Shown: in pieces, positions 19,179-31,126 of the stretch
How the letters are laid out: every line of letters begins with the position of its first letter
Numbering within the stretch: position 1 is the stretch's first letter
Assembly: GCA_951394045.1 (NCBI GenBank)
Contig: OX595989.1
Coordinates: 2,294,001 to 2,358,000, forward strand
Reading direction: 5' to 3'
Source of the DNA: Nitzschia sp. DOCU1
Lineage: Eukaryota; Bacillariophyta; Bacillariophyceae; Bacillariales; Bacillariaceae
Length of the DNA stretch: 64,000 bases
Translations under genes and position numbers: made by a program
Notes under the pieces: generated by a model
Told to the model about the DNA's origin: nothing
Seen by the model: the letters and a program-made list of their open reading frames with translations, nothing else
Database searches by the model: none

Positions 19179-20507
19179 ATGATGAAGCCCATTTCAAACG
19201 CCATTTCCTTCTTGCCACCTTTGTTGTTGTCATTGAAAAAGTCCACTATTTCTGTAGGATTGGAGCTGCGATTGAATCAAAATACTCTTCTATCTACAGC
19301 CATGACGAAATGTGATGAAACACAGCTGGCAGGAATGATCGGCCTGGGGCTGTCGCTGGTGTTGTGGTTGCTGTCGTCATGGCGGTTGATTTTTCATTCC
19401 TTGGGGAAGCGGAGACGGCCGGACGAAGCGTCCGATGGGGAGCAGGAGCGAGCATCGCGAAGATCCTCGTTGCAGTCGCAGCAGTCCTTTACACAGTGGT
19501 TTACAAGACGGCGGACGTTTCATGGTCTTTTGTGGTAAGTGTCTTGGCAGCGCGAAAGTTCGAAGGATTTGCTTCTCATGGTAGTGATCGAAAAAATATG
19601 ACTTTCCTCCAATTGCAGGCTGGCAATGAGCTGTGAAGCGCTAGCTTATGCCGATATATCCGGTGTCATTTCAGTCAGTAAGGATCGGGTATTTGCCGAA
19701 AAATTAGGCTATGTCCTGTTGGAAATAGCGGGTCGGTCGATTCTGGAACTTTTGGCCTTTTGCACTGTGACTGCGATCTGGCTGAAAACTGCCATTGAAT
19801 CGAGTCCCTCGGTCTTGTGGGGCAGCCAGGAGAGCCCGTTAGGACTTCTCCCGCCTCTCTTTATTGTCGTGATTGTATTGCTGGTACTAGCATCGGCGTC
19901 ACTGTCGGTGATAGCCCTGGTGGTGAATCAGAAGGATTCTCTCGAAACGATTCAACAACATCCGTGGGGGCGGGCACAGATGATGTTGGAGGCAGTTTCC
20001 TGGGGTGTTCATGCACTAGTCGTATTGGAGTGTCTTTTTGTGACCTCGCAAAGGGTTCTGAATCTAGTTCCAGGCGCCCAGCTGTCACAACGAATGTTCT
20101 TGCTTCGAAAGGCGGTCCTGCCAATGTTGGTGGCATCCCTTGTTTATGTCGTAAGATGTTTCTGGCTCCTGGCAGTGTTTTGGCATGCCGAATCCATAGC
20201 TCGAGGGACCTGGGCATGGTGGATTGGATTTGCATGGCTGCCAACGTGGCTGACAGTCGGGTTCTTGCTATACAGTGCTCGCAAACGGGACCAGGCGCCA
20301 GCGTCCGAGGAGTACCATCAACCACTGCTTCTGCCAGCTCGGCCACCGGCAGAAGCATTTTTGGCTTTCTCGCAACACCGACAAGGGTTAGATGTTGATG
20401 ATTCGTTTTCATTTTGTCGGAGTCCGATAACTCGTGTGTTGGCGCACCCCGATGACGAGGGGGAGGCGGCGGATGAGGAAGCGGCAGCGGCCGATACAAA
20501 CCCATAA
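19179..20507 (+). CDS. Seven-helix membrane protein, TOM1/THH1-like
   Basis: Two exons, 19179-19534 and 19619-20507, phase 2, 84-nt intron with GTAAGT and TTGCAG; 414 residues. A later ATG at 19302 would give 373 residues and may be the true start because the first helix follows it directly. Seven hydrophobic segments are visible, the first being MIGLGLSLVLWLL. The order of helices, and segments such as LLEIAGRSILELLAF, resemble the plant THH1/TOM1/TOM3 family of 7TM proteins, but this is a weak structural match. The cytosolic loop after helix 1 is Arg/Ser/Gln-rich and the tail is acidic, ending in a Glu/Ala run. Function unknown. Confidence 0.6.
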
Positions 20508-20679
20508 ATAGAATTTCTCAGATAAGCACTAGTCACGCAAATATTGCGACAGCTTACCACCACATAACAGAAGCTAGTAGTAGACTACTAGAGGTCATAT
20601 TTCTTCATTCTCTAGCAAAGAACTATTGCAACCTGGTGAAGCCAACCTTGCCCTATTATTAACTTTTCTTTCGTACTTT

Positions 20680-21765
20680 TTATGCCGCCTTTTGTGCTCC
20701 CTCTGCCTCATCTGTGGCTCCTGCTCCTCCACGTCCACCCGCTACAGGTCCAATCACAAATGTTTCCACATTGACCCGCTTACTGGGCCGGACACCGTCC
20801 GGAAAGATGATACGATCCAACCGAATCACTTCTTTCAATTGCAATCCAGTACACTCCAGTTCCAACGCCTCGGGAATGGGCACTCCATCCTCCACCATAC
20901 ATTCGACATATTTGTTGACAGGAATAATGAAACCATCTCGTTTCAAAGCCGGTGACTCTTCTTGATTGATATAAACAATCGGGATTCGGATGGGCCGATT
21001 GGCATGGTACCGCAAAAAGTTGGCACAATACAACTTGCCTTGGACAGGATGGTGTTGCACATCACGAGGTATTACACGATGGACTGTCCCTTCGGTATCA
21101 CTTTCATCTTGATACAAGGTCAAATCATAGACTCGACTTTCAAAGTGTCGATGGTATCGATCCAATTCTCTTTGGAGTTCGGCCCAGTGCGTCTTTACCA
21201 AGATTCGTGTCGACTTGAGCTTGGACGAAATTCCTAGAGAGGGATCACTCCCATATAAAATTCCAGGAATGATGCAATCGTCTCGCAACAAATCACAAGC
21301 TCGAGTTCCTTCTTCTTGACGCAAATATGTAGATAATTTGCGAATATTCAAGGCTTGTTGCTGGGGTGATCCCAGGCCCTTATCCAATCGAGGGTCACCG
21401 TATTGTTTTCCTTCGATAGGGGCAAATTCACTTTCGTCGTATCCATATTCTTTCAAGACTTGTACAGGAATGGACATACCTTCTGTAGTGCTAGTTGTAT
21501 CCGCGGAACTAGCGAAATTGGCTTTTAAAAATTCGGCAATGGCAGGGTTGGATTCGATTTGCTCTTGGGTGAGGCCACTCACTAGTTTGCCAGGATCTTG
21601 TAGTGTGGGATCAGTAGCACTGCTCTTACTGCTAGCACTTCGAAGACTGCAATGTCTGCTGCTGTCCAACAGTAGGGGACTACTGCTAGTAGGCCATTGC
21701 GGTAAACGACGGCACAAATAATGGCGCAGGAGGACTCGGGAGGAAGATCGGAGCGTGGTGGCCAT
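20680..21765 (-). CDS. Ribosomal protein bL25, mitochondrial
   Basis: Single exon; the frame opens at a TTG but the first ATG is at 21765, giving 361 residues. bL25 binds 5S rRNA in bacterial-type large subunits. The N-terminus (ATTLRSSSRVLLRHYLCRR) is a clear mitochondrial presequence. An extra region of about 100 residues precedes the bL25 fold. Diagnostic segments are RACDLLRDDCIIPGILYG, VIPRDVQHHPVQGKLYCANFL and, in the C-terminal TL5/CTC-like domain, IPVVYIN-type strands and a KRVNVETFV end. The tail is Gly/Ala-rich. The gene converges with the seven-helix gene and is divergent from the 5-oxoprolinase gene. Confidence 0.85.
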   Translation of the reverse strand: MATTLRSSSRVLLRHYLCRRLPQWPTSSSPLLLDSSRHCSLRSASSKSSATDPTLQDPGKLVSGLTQEQIESNPAIAEFLKANFASSADTTSTTEGMSIPVQVLKEYGYDESEFAPIEGKQYGDPRLDKGLGSPQQQALNIRKLSTYLRQEEGTRACDLLRDDCIIPGILYGSDPSLGISSKLKSTRILVKTHWAELQRELDRYHRHFESRVYDLTLYQDESDTEGTVHRVIPRDVQHHPVQGKLYCANFLRYHANRPIRIPIVYINQEESPALKRDGFIIPVNKYVECMVEDGVPIPEALELECTGLQLKEVIRLDRIIFPDGVRPSKRVNVETFVIGPVAGGRGGAGATDEAEGAQKAA

Positions 21766-22348
21766 TTTGTCGATCAAGAGTTTGTTGAAACGGAGATGAT
21801 GAGGACTCTCGGCCCTGGTTTTTAAACGGCGAGACGAATCTACAAGGACAGATCCCGTCTACCAAAAGGACTTGAACGAACTCAATAGAGAGTAGAGCAG
21901 CACAAGCCTTGTTGTTGCCATCGGATGAACACGTGATGTGCGTCATGGTGAGATTGAAAGTGTAAGGAAAAGGAGAGGACATCGGTGGTCGTAGCAGTCG
22001 TATGCGCGCGGAATGCGCGCTTCGATGCAATCCCAACCGAAAAGAAGTTGGAGAAGGCTCTCCTCCTTCCCCCTTGTCGGAAGCCACTCCCCAAAAACTT
22101 GCGACCTCTCAACATTCTATATCAGACCTCGACCGACTTCGCAGGGCACATTTCGAGACCTCGCATGATAAGACACGAAGATTTCGGTACCAAATTCTAC
22201 ACAAACGACTCATTGGACTACGTTGGCTCGGCCCTTCGATTTTTTTTGGAAGAGGCCCTCGAGATTTCTCACGAGATCTTTTTCGGCATGATGTCATGCC
22301 CGCGACACCCGTTGATTTTCGACCGACGCATTTCTTTTTTTTCTCGAA
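21766..22348. other. Divergent promoter region (bL25 / 5-oxoprolinase)
   Basis: 583 bp between head-to-head starts. Frames at 21985-22479 and 22002-22388 (plus) and 22109-22360 (minus) are antisense to each other with no domain. No RNA gene seen. Confidence 0.4.
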
Positions 22349-25300
22349 ATGGCGCCACAATTATTTCGACAACGTGGTGGTTGGATGACTGTTTCGTCTG
22401 CTGCAACAATAATCACAACACTTTGTCTTTTCCTAAGTTTTCTCGATCTGGCAGTATCGTTTCATACTATGGGTGGTGACGGCAAGTTTCATTTTGCCAT
22501 TGATCGTGGTGGCACGTTTACTGATGTCGTTTGTAAACTTCCCGATGGACGAGAGCTCGTGTCCAAATTGTTGAGTGAAGATCCTCAACATTACCCCGAT
22601 GCTCCGACGGAAGGCATTCGTCGCTTTTTGCAGCAATATGACACTACAGGTAATATTGATTATTCGAGGGGTCGTCCTGTGACAACCTCCAACATTGGTT
22701 CGATTCGCATGGGAACGACCGTGGCGACCAATGCCCTGTTGGAACGACAGGGGGCTCGTATGGCATTGTTGACCACGAAAGGATTTGGTGATTTACTCGA
22801 GATTGGTAATCAAGCTCGACCAGACATTTTTGATCTCTCGTGTGCGACTCCTAGTTTGTTGTATGAACAAGTCGTGGAAGTGGACGAGCGCGTCTTGTTG
22901 AAACAATTTTGCAGTGACGAATTTGCTGGTCAATTTCCTTCGAAAGAAGGAGTCACCAAGGAAATGGTTTTGATTGAAAAAGCTCCGGATCTTGAACTAG
23001 TAAAACAAGAACTAGAACGCTTGCGGGATGCAGGCATTACCGCTCTGGCGATCGCGTTGCAACATGCTTATACGTTTGGAGATCATGAAAAACTCATTGG
23101 AGACCTGGCAGCCTCTATGAATTGCTTTGAACAAATTTCCTTGTCGCATCAAGTCATGCCCATGGTCAAACTCGTGCCACGAGGACATACGACTTGTGCG
23201 GCAGCCTACTTGACGCCCAAGATTACCACGTATCTGGCGGGATTCACCAAAGGATTTGATGAACATCTCAAAAACGTCCCACTGCAATTTATGAAATCCG
23301 ATGGTGGATTGGCACCCGTGACTGATTTTGGAGGCCATCAAGCTATATTGAGTGGCCCCGCTGGAGGTGTGGTGGGATATGCCAAGACGACCTATGATAG
23401 TAACACCAAGACACCTGTCATTGGGTTTGACATGGGTGGGACGTCGACAGATGTTTCGCGTTACGATGGACGGTGGGAACATGTATTTGAAACTGTTACT
23501 GCGGGTGTAGCAATTCAAGCGTGAGTAAACTCTATGTTTATTGAGAAAGGGACAATTGCTCGTCGTCTCGCTAAACGTTCGTTGCATTGACACAGACCAC
23601 AATTGGATATTCATACTGTCGCGGCGGGTGGTGGAAGCCGTTTGTTCCTGAGACGTGGAATGTTTGTGGTGGGACCCGAATCGGCGGGAGCACACCCAGG
23701 TCCAGTCTGTTATCGCAAAAATGGTTACTTGGCAGTGACGGATGCCAATGCCGTTCTGGGACGAGTCGTTCCTGAAGAGTTTCCCAAAATCTTTGGACCC
23801 AACGAAGATGAGCCATTGGATGTAGATGGCGCCAGAGCTGCCTTTCAAGAACTGACGAAACTTCCGGAAGCTCAAGGCCGGTCACCCGAAGAATTGGCGT
23901 ACGGGTTCTTGCAAGTTGCCAATGAGGCCATGTGTCGTCCCATTCGAAATTTGACGCAAATGAAAGGCTTTGATATCACGACCCACATCCTAGCCTGCTT
24001 TGGTGGGGCAGGTGGTCAACACGCTTGCAAAATGGCTCAAGCTTTGGGAATCTCCAAGGTATTTGTTCACCGTTATGGTGGGGTATTGAGTGCCTATGGT
24101 CTCATGTTGGCCGATGCCGTTCACGAAGAACAAGAACCTGCGGCAGAAGTTTACACGGGTCATATCTCTAAGCTAGGAGCCGAACGATTGGCGCATTTGA
24201 GCCAAGTCGCGACGGCAGCTTTGGTCAGGCAGGGATACGAAAAGTCAATGATTGTCGTGGAGGAATACTTGAATATGCGATATGAAGGCACTGACAATGC
24301 GATTATGATTAAACGCGATCCCGATGTCACCTTTGACAAGGCATTTGAAGATTGTTACCAAAGAGAGTTTGGTTTTGTGTTGAGAGGCCGAGATATGCTG
24401 ATTGACGACTATCGTGTCCGTGCCGTCGTCCCCGGTGAAACCTTGGAGACCCCGCCTACTCCCGAGGACATTGGAATCCCGGAGGCGTCGCTGGGAACAA
24501 AGCGTGCCTACTTTGACAATGGTTGGCAGGATATCCCCGTCTACAAGAGTACGGATTTGAAGCCCGGTCACTCGATCCCGGGCCCGGCTATTATTGTGCA
24601 GCCCATTTCAACAGTCGTTCTGGAAATTGGTTGCAAGGCCTTTGTAACCGCCAACGGTGATATTCAAATCGATGTCGCTACCGACAAGCAAGCCGATCGA
24701 ACGGACGAAAGTGTGGAAGTAAAGGAAGATCCGATCCAGCTTTCCATCTTCTCGCACCGCTTTATGGGAATTGCAGAGCAGATGGGTCGTACTCTTCAGC
24801 GAACTGCAATTTCTGTCAACATGAAGGAACGCTTGGACTTTTCCTGCGCATTGTTCACAAAGGATGGCGGTTTGGTGGCCAATGCGGTAAGTGCAAATTC
24901 CCCGTCCACTGTAATTCTCAACAAAACGTCATTGAGGATGCGACTCTCACACATTCTTTGGACTTGATAATATCGCCAGCCACACATCCCAGTGCATCTT
25001 GGTTCTATCTCCCATGCTGTGAAGTTTCAGGTGGAATACTGGAAAGACAAGGGTGGTATCCAAGAAGGTGATGTTTTGGTATCAAATCATCCTCAGCTGG
25101 CGGGGGGTTCCCACTTGCCGGACATCACAGTAATCACGCCTGTGTTCTACAAGGGTGAGATCATCTTTTTTGTGGCTAGTCGAGGTCATCACGCAGATAT
25201 CGGAGGGATCGCCCCTGGCTCCATGCCTCCACACTCAAAGACACTGGAAGAAGAAGGTGCAATGATTGTGGCATTCAAGCTGGTGAGGAACGGAGTCTTC

Positions 25301-26383
25301 CAGGAGGAAGGTATTACAGATATTTTGAATTCGCCTGGAAAATTGCCAGGAAACTTTGGAACGCGTAATCTTCGAGATAACTTGAGTGATCTCCGAGCTC
25401 AAGTGGCCGCCAATAACTCCGGAATCCGATTGTTGACTGAGCTGGTCCATGAATATTCACTCCGTGTGGTCGATGCGTACATGATTTTTATTCAGAAGAA
25501 CGCTGAGATGTCTGTGCGAAACATGCTGAAGGATTTTGCTGCCAAGCATGGAAACAAGGTCAGCGCCATGGATTATATGGACGATGGTTCTCCTATCGCC
25601 CTTTCAATTGAAATTAATCCAGATACCGGCAGCGCAGTCTTCGATTTCACGGGCACAGGCCCCCAGGTATTCAGCAACCACAATACCCCACCTTCCGTGA
25701 CGTACTCTGCTGTGATCTACTCGTTGCGTTCTCTCGTGGCGCAGACCATTCCGTTGAACCATGGGTGTTTGGCACCTATCGAGTTCATCATTCCAAAAGG
25801 CTCCTTGTTGAACCCATCTCCGGATGCTGGAGTCGTGGGGGGCAACGTTTTGACCTCGCAGAGATTGGTCGATGTTGTCTTGAAGGCATTTAACGCTTGC
25901 GCTGCCAGTCAGGGGTGCATGAACAATCTGACTTTTGGCGACAAGGAGTTTGGATACTATGAGACAATTGCTGGTGGAGCGGGTGCTGGACCAACTTGGG
26001 TGGGACGATCTGGAATTCATACCCACATGACGAATACGCGCATCACCGACCCCGAGATTCTGGAACGCCGCTATCCGGTTGTACTTCGCGAGTTTTCTTT
26101 GAGAAAAGGCAGCGGCGGTGAAGGCGACCATCGCGGTGGAGATGGTGTTGTTCGCGAGCTGGAGCCCTTGCGCCCGCTAATTATGAGTATCTTGAGCGAA
26201 CGTCGAGTCCTCCAACCTTACGGCCTTGCGGGCGGTGGACCCGGCGCCAGAGGACGAAACTTGCTTGTTCGTAAGGATGGTCTCGTCATAAACATGGGAG
26301 GCCGATGCAGTGGACCTCTAAATGCCGGAGACCGCCTGCGTATCGAAACACCGGGTGGCGGCGGATACGGTAAAAAGGAATAG
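22349..26383 (+). CDS. OPLAH: 5-oxoprolinase (ATP-hydrolysing)
   Basis: Three exons, 22349-23520 (phase 2), 23596-24886 (phase 0) and 24980-26383, with introns of 75 and 93 nt, give 1,288 residues, the usual length of eukaryotic 5-oxoprolinase. The enzyme opens 5-oxoproline to glutamate with ATP in the gamma-glutamyl (glutathione) cycle. Domains in order: Hydant_A_N from about residue 45 ([19 protein letters not shown]), hydantoinase A with [18 protein letters not shown] and HTVAAGGGS across the first junction, and hydantoinase B from about 820, with [11 protein letters not shown] across the second junction, [14 protein letters not shown] and a final GGGGYGKK. Unusual is a hydrophobic 30-residue N-terminal extension; an internal ATG (MGGDGKFHF) would give the normal cytosolic form. 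Confidence 0.95.
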
Positions 26384-26508
26384 TTCCAGGCTCATGGAAG
26401 AGTCTACATTGTAGCTTACGCAATATAATTATGATTAGCATGGAAGCACGGCCCTTTCACTATTTCTCGTTGCGTAGGCAAGCGACTGGCTTCCGATGGT
26501 GCTTGAAT

Positions 26509-28143
26509 TTATCGCTGTATCCGCCTCTTCTTTGTATTGCCGACTTCATTCGGGTTTTGATGCCTTGAGAGCATATCGCGCCTTTTGGTAAGGGTACGAA
26601 CTCTGTCCAGCTTCCGTGGGTGTCGCTTTGGATCGTAAGCAACATCGTTGCGCTCGATTCGTAATATCCAAGCTCCTAGTCCCCCGACGGTGACTGGGGT
26701 AGCAATCGTGCATGGTTGAGTCCAGTAGAGCTGGCTTTCCGCCATTGAATCTGTGATGGTGGGGGTTCCGCATAACATCACCATTCGGCCCTCATTTCGA
26801 ACCAGGGTGCGAGCACACTCCAAGAAAAGCAGGGGCAAAAGCTGTCTCAACTGATTTGTGGAAAGGCACTGCTTACCAAATGGTAGATCCGAAATGCACA
26901 CGTCAATACTGGCATCACGGATCGGCATGTGGGCAGCATCCCAAGCAGCGAGAAGTGATGATGCTGCCAGAGTCGCCCCTCGGGCTACCTGTTCCATGGA
27001 GGATGCTGTACTTGCAATTATGGGGTGATTCAGCGTCACATCTCCACCCAGCCCTACACATGATGAGAAAAATACATCCGCCTCGAGTGGGATTGTGCCA
27101 CATCCAGCACATGGATCCAAAACTGTCTCGAAAGGCCGCAGTCGAGCCATTTGTACCAACATATGGGCCGTTGATGGTCGCAAACGGACGAGACCCTCCA
27201 TACTGTCATGACCTAAATACGGCTTTGAAATATCAGGTGGAATGACACTTGATGAAAATGATTTTGCGTTGTAAAACGAGTAGGGCAGCATCGAAATCCC
27301 GATTGCCATGAAGCCGTTGGAAAGAGTGATAATGACGAATTCCACATCGAATTGCTTCAAATTCACTTTCCATCCCATAGCAGCGGATTTATCATAATAA
27401 TATGGTATGAGTGTCGGTCCGAGTTCTCCCATTAGCTCAGTCAGAAAATCTTGACGAGCATAGCTTGCATCGACATGATCTCGCATGCACGAAAGTCGAA
27501 ATCGCAAAGTGTCGTTTTGAATTCGATCCTGAAGATCCGCATAGTCGGCCTCACTCAACATTGTTCTCCAAAACCCACGAGCATAGTTCTTCCATAAATC
27601 CAATGACGATTCTAGCTGCTTGTGATAAACGTCGTCCCCGATCGATGCGATCCACCTCGAAAATTCTGCCAGCATGTCGGCCATGGAATGCTTCGGGTCC
27701 GTCAGAGCCGGCATATTATCAGAAGTAGCCACGAGACTTAGAAGCGGACCAAAGCATCGCAAGGAAGACATCTTTTCAATTTGCTTGGTTTCGATTTTCA
27801 TCCACACCGTCCCTTCCAAGGTTCCGGCCACACTCCAGGTGCAAGATTGCGAGTCCGTATATCCAACGCTGATGTGGCTCGATTTGGATACCATGACGGA
27901 TCCGACAGCACCGTCAATAAACCACGGATTTGGTGATCGGTTCTTCTTTCGTTGTTGTGCCAATAAAGCGTCTCTCGCCTCTGCGCCAATTTCTTCGCTC
28001 GGCCTCTGCCCTTCTCCCAGCATGGAAATTTTGGCATCCGAGATTTTTTCCTGGACTAGCCAAGATATCGAGGATTCCAAACCGCGGGGAACCATTGCCA
28101 GAAAAGTGCCCGGTCTTTCACTCATTTCCTCGTCAGTCTGCAT
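26509..28143 (-). CDS. THUMP-domain RNA guanosine N2-methyltransferase (THUMPD3/Trm14-like)
   Basis: Single exon, ATG at 28143, 544 residues. THUMPD3/Trm14 enzymes make m2G at position 6 of tRNAs. The N-terminal half has the expected THUMP-like region before the catalytic domain. The Rossmann-fold SAM site is DPCAGCGTIPLEAD near residue 343, and the catalytic motif IV is SDLPFGK near residue 416, matching the D-x-P-F-G-K form of this subfamily. It ends with a basic tail that looks nuclear (KRRDML, NTKKRRIQR). tRNA specificity is known for the family, not shown here. The neighbouring 3' end of 5-oxoprolinase converges at about 125 bp. Confidence 0.85.
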   Translation of the reverse strand: MQTDEEMSERPGTFLAMVPRGLESSISWLVQEKISDAKISMLGEGQRPSEEIGAEARDALLAQQRKKNRSPNPWFIDGAVGSVMVSKSSHISVGYTDSQSCTWSVAGTLEGTVWMKIETKQIEKMSSLRCFGPLLSLVATSDNMPALTDPKHSMADMLAEFSRWIASIGDDVYHKQLESSLDLWKNYARGFWRTMLSEADYADLQDRIQNDTLRFRLSCMRDHVDASYARQDFLTELMGELGPTLIPYYYDKSAAMGWKVNLKQFDVEFVIITLSNGFMAIGISMLPYSFYNAKSFSSSVIPPDISKPYLGHDSMEGLVRLRPSTAHMLVQMARLRPFETVLDPCAGCGTIPLEADVFFSSCVGLGGDVTLNHPIIASTASSMEQVARGATLAASSLLAAWDAAHMPIRDASIDVCISDLPFGKQCLSTNQLRQLLPLLFLECARTLVRNEGRMVMLCGTPTITDSMAESQLYWTQPCTIATPVTVGGLGAWILRIERNDVAYDPKRHPRKLDRVRTLTKRRDMLSRHQNPNEVGNTKKRRIQR

Positions 28144-28684
28144 TGCATCCTTCGCAACGTTGTTGTACGCATCTGCTCGCTGAGCCTCGTTTGCTGGCTA
28201 TTAACATTGTCCTTTTATTTTTCTCACCCCCCGACGAGACGATTTCAAACTTTTTTGTTGGCGCAGCAGGATCTTCTCGGACTGATTCGACACGCCTGTC
28301 AGTCAACCGAATTGACGAACTGGCATATTGTTAAACACTCGGATTAATCGTACGTTCATCATCATCTTCGATATCGCCGCTAATGGAGAGAGAAGGCGGA
28401 CTCTAGAGTTAGTCCAGTAACACCCAGCTAGATTAGTAGAAGAGTTGATCCAGACTACGGTTTCACTCTCTGGGCGTGATGCCGACAATCAAGTGAAATG
28501 GCGCATCAGGCTTCTTGCCGTCAATACATATCCTGTGCCCTCGTTGGCTAGTTTGTCCCAGGATAAGCATATTCTTTTTGACCTACTTGTAGGATAAAAA
28601 TGTGTGACACGGAAACAACACAGTACTATATCCTCAATTACGAGGCGCAGTGAGACAAGCGCCGCAATCCCAACCCTGCACATT
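28144..28684. other. Intergenic
   Basis: 541 bp between the methyltransferase start and the HisG stop (both minus). Contains the methyltransferase promoter. Frames of 60-106 codons have no domain. Nothing else supported. Confidence 0.35.
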
Positions 28685-29659
28685 CTACATTCGAGAGTTG
28701 CTAATGTTGACGACCAAAATATCCGTCGCCCCGACCTTTTGGAGAGCATCCATCTTATCCGAGACTTCTTTCTTAAGAACAAGTGATGACACAGACTTGA
28801 CGGTGCCACATTCCAACGATGTGACAGTAGGAGATCGCTTGCCCGGGGTGATTTTGATGGCTTCGCTCAAAAGCTCATTGGAAACATTGTACACAATCAT
28901 GACATATTTGGTGGCCGTGATGTAACCTTCGATACGGTTCTTCATCAATTCGACAAGATCTTTGTGGGTAGAGTTTGGATTGGAAATCAAAATAGCTTCC
29001 GTTGTCAAAATTTCATGAACCACTTCCAAACCAGCAGCCTAACGGAGAAAAATCGCTCAGACATAAAAACTAGCTGCAAAAGCAACCAACACAACATCAA
29101 TAAATCTTACCTTCATTGTGGTACCAGTTTCCACCAGATCAACCACAGCGTCGGCCAAACCAAGGCTACAAGCGGCTTCGACCGACCCCGACACGAAACT
29201 AATTTCGGTTTTGGTGCCAGCTTTTTCGTCATATGGCTTGAAGAAATCCGCTGAAACGTTCGGAAAACTAGTTGCGATACGCTTTCCAGCCAGAGTCTCA
29301 ATATTTCTGATTTGGTCCGCGACTGGTGCCTGGACGCAGAGTTTGCACTTCCCAAAACCTAGGTCCATAACTTTTTCCACATTGACCTGACTCTCTGTGA
29401 CAACATCGAATCCAGTAATTCCAATATCGACATCACCCTTTCCAACAAATACTGCAATATCGGCGGCCGGAAGGAAGACGAGGGTAATGGGAAGCCCAAC
29501 ACAGAGAGCAACGTCAAGCCGAGGTTCTCGTCGAAACTCAATCCCTGCCCCCTTGAGCATCTCGATGCATTTTTCGTATAGTCGTCCCTTCTTGGGAATG
29601 GCAAATTTACAGTTGCCAGGAGGCGAAGAGTTCGTCCGTTCTAGCGAAGCAGTGCTCAT
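28685..29659 (-). CDS. HisG: ATP phosphoribosyltransferase, long form (histidine biosynthesis step 1)
   Basis: Two exons on the minus strand, 29659-29111 and 29038-28685, phase 0, 72-nt intron (GTAAGA ... TTAG); 300 residues. It condenses ATP and PRPP to phosphoribosyl-ATP and is feedback-inhibited by histidine. Evidence: the KKGRLYEKCIEMLKGAGI start, DIAVFVGKGDVDIGITG, and GSVEAACSLGLADAVVDLVETGTTMKAAGL across the splice junction, all HisG signatures. The last 90 residues form the ACT-like regulatory domain of long-form enzymes. No obvious targeting peptide is present, yet this pathway is plastid in many algae, so an upstream exon could be missing. Confidence 0.94.
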
Positions 29660-30195
29660 TTTCGGAAACAGATAATATATCGAGGATAAACAGTTGCGAG
29701 AAGTTCAGTTTTTCAGCAACCAGCAAATGCGATGCTATTGCCATATCGTTTGTTCCTCATTCCAATGGGCACGTTTGCATCTTTCGTCATGCGTTCGTCG
29801 TCGTTGAAGTTCGCGGGGGACGACCCGACGAACCTCCCTCCGACCTCATGTGCGCGGTTGATATTCGGTAAGCGGCGATGAATGAATCCACGTGGAAGCA
29901 TCCTAGGTAGATCATTTCAACAAATCGCGATTTGATTGGTGGATGGCCTGAACACGTACGTCGTACGTACACCTGGAGGCGCCTCGCTGGAGCTATCATC
30001 TCACTTTTTTCCAACTACTACCCGACAGCGACCTATTGGCTGACTGTGAGCGGGACGGATAGATCAATCTGCTTGCGCCTTATAGAGGAATTTACACGCC
30101 AGAAATAGTCAAAGATAGCTCTTTAAACGCGACCTTCTAAAAGACCGACTAGTACACTATCTACCTTGCTTTCTGCCTCTGCCAGATGCCTCGAC
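29660..30195. other. Intergenic
   Basis: 536 bp between the HisG start and the P5C reductase stop. Around 29,958-29,975 lies a run of overlapping ACGT-core palindromes (ACGTACGTCGTACGTAC). No coding signal supported. Confidence 0.35.
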
Positions 30196-31126
30196 TCAAA
30201 GGTTGTGAACATGTCTGATTTCTTCCTCTGAAATATTACCCAGTTGCATGGATCTTTTTGTAGCAGCCATGACAGCCTGAATGGCGGCCGAACGGAATCC
30301 CCTGTTTGAGGCATAACGATAGAGTGAGCATCCAATTCTGCATCATGAATGTGATTATGGGTGAGGCTTCTTCGGGAGCGACTTACCCTGCTTCTAGTGC
30401 CTCTACGCCGGCGATCGTTGTACCACCGGGGGAGCACACATTATCTTTAAGTTGGCCAGGATGGATCTGGGTTTGCAACACCATCTCGGCCGCTCCCTTG
30501 ACCGTTTGGGCCGCAAGCTGAAGCGCAACATCTCTGGTGAGACCCGATCTTACGCCTCCATCCGCAAGCGCCTCAATAAACTCATACACATAAGCCGGTC
30601 CACTTCCACTTAATCCTGTCACTGCATTCAAGAGCACTTCTTTGATCTCCTTGGCAATTCCTACTGCCCCGAAAATCCGTTTGACAATCTCACTGTCGCT
30701 GTCGTTGCAAAGTACGCCCATTGCGAACCCTGAAGCCGCCTCACCTACAACACAAGGAGTATTCGGCATAACACGAACCACTCGACGACCAGGGAGTTGC
30801 TTTTGAAGCGTTTCCAATGTGATACCAGCGGCGATACTGATGATCAGAGCGCTGCTTGGAATTTTGACAATATCCTTGCAACATTCTTCAACGACGAAAG
30901 GCTTGACAGCCAAGATGACAACATCCTTGGCTTCCGTGCATACTTCTGCATTCGATTGAGTTGTCGTGAATCCTTTGCTTCCTGCTTGATCGAGACTGGG
31001 TTGATAAACATCCGAACAAATAATCGACGCGGGGCTTTCGACAACGTGCTTTGCGACGAGTCCGTCCATCATGGCCGAAGCCATCATTCCACAGCCAACA
31101 AATCCAACTGATAGCTTTTCAACCAT
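30196..31126 (-). CDS. ProC: Pyrroline-5-carboxylate reductase (proline biosynthesis)
   Basis: Two exons on the minus strand, 31126-30387 and 30301-30196, phase 2, 85-nt intron; 281 residues, normal for the family. It reduces P5C to proline with NAD(P)H. The Rossmann site is VGFVGCGMMASAM near the start, with CSDV-type dinucleotide contact later. The catalytic/dimer segment is NAVTGLSGSGPAYVYEFIEALADGGVR (spaced across about residues 170-195), followed by HPGQLKDNVCSPGGTTIAGVEALE. Exon 2 supplies the conserved GGFRSAAIQAV and ends shortly after. Without the intron the frame stops right after EALEAG. Predicted cytosolic. Confidence 0.94.

Noticed and set aside
19364..19636. Hydrophobic plus frame as its own gene
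   Set aside because: It overlaps exon 1 of the seven-helix gene in another frame; phase-2 splicing in the neighbouring frame gives the complete helix series.
23012..23875. 287-codon minus frame inside the 5-oxoprolinase gene
   Set aside because: Antisense to conserved hydantoinase A exons and spans an intron; no domain.
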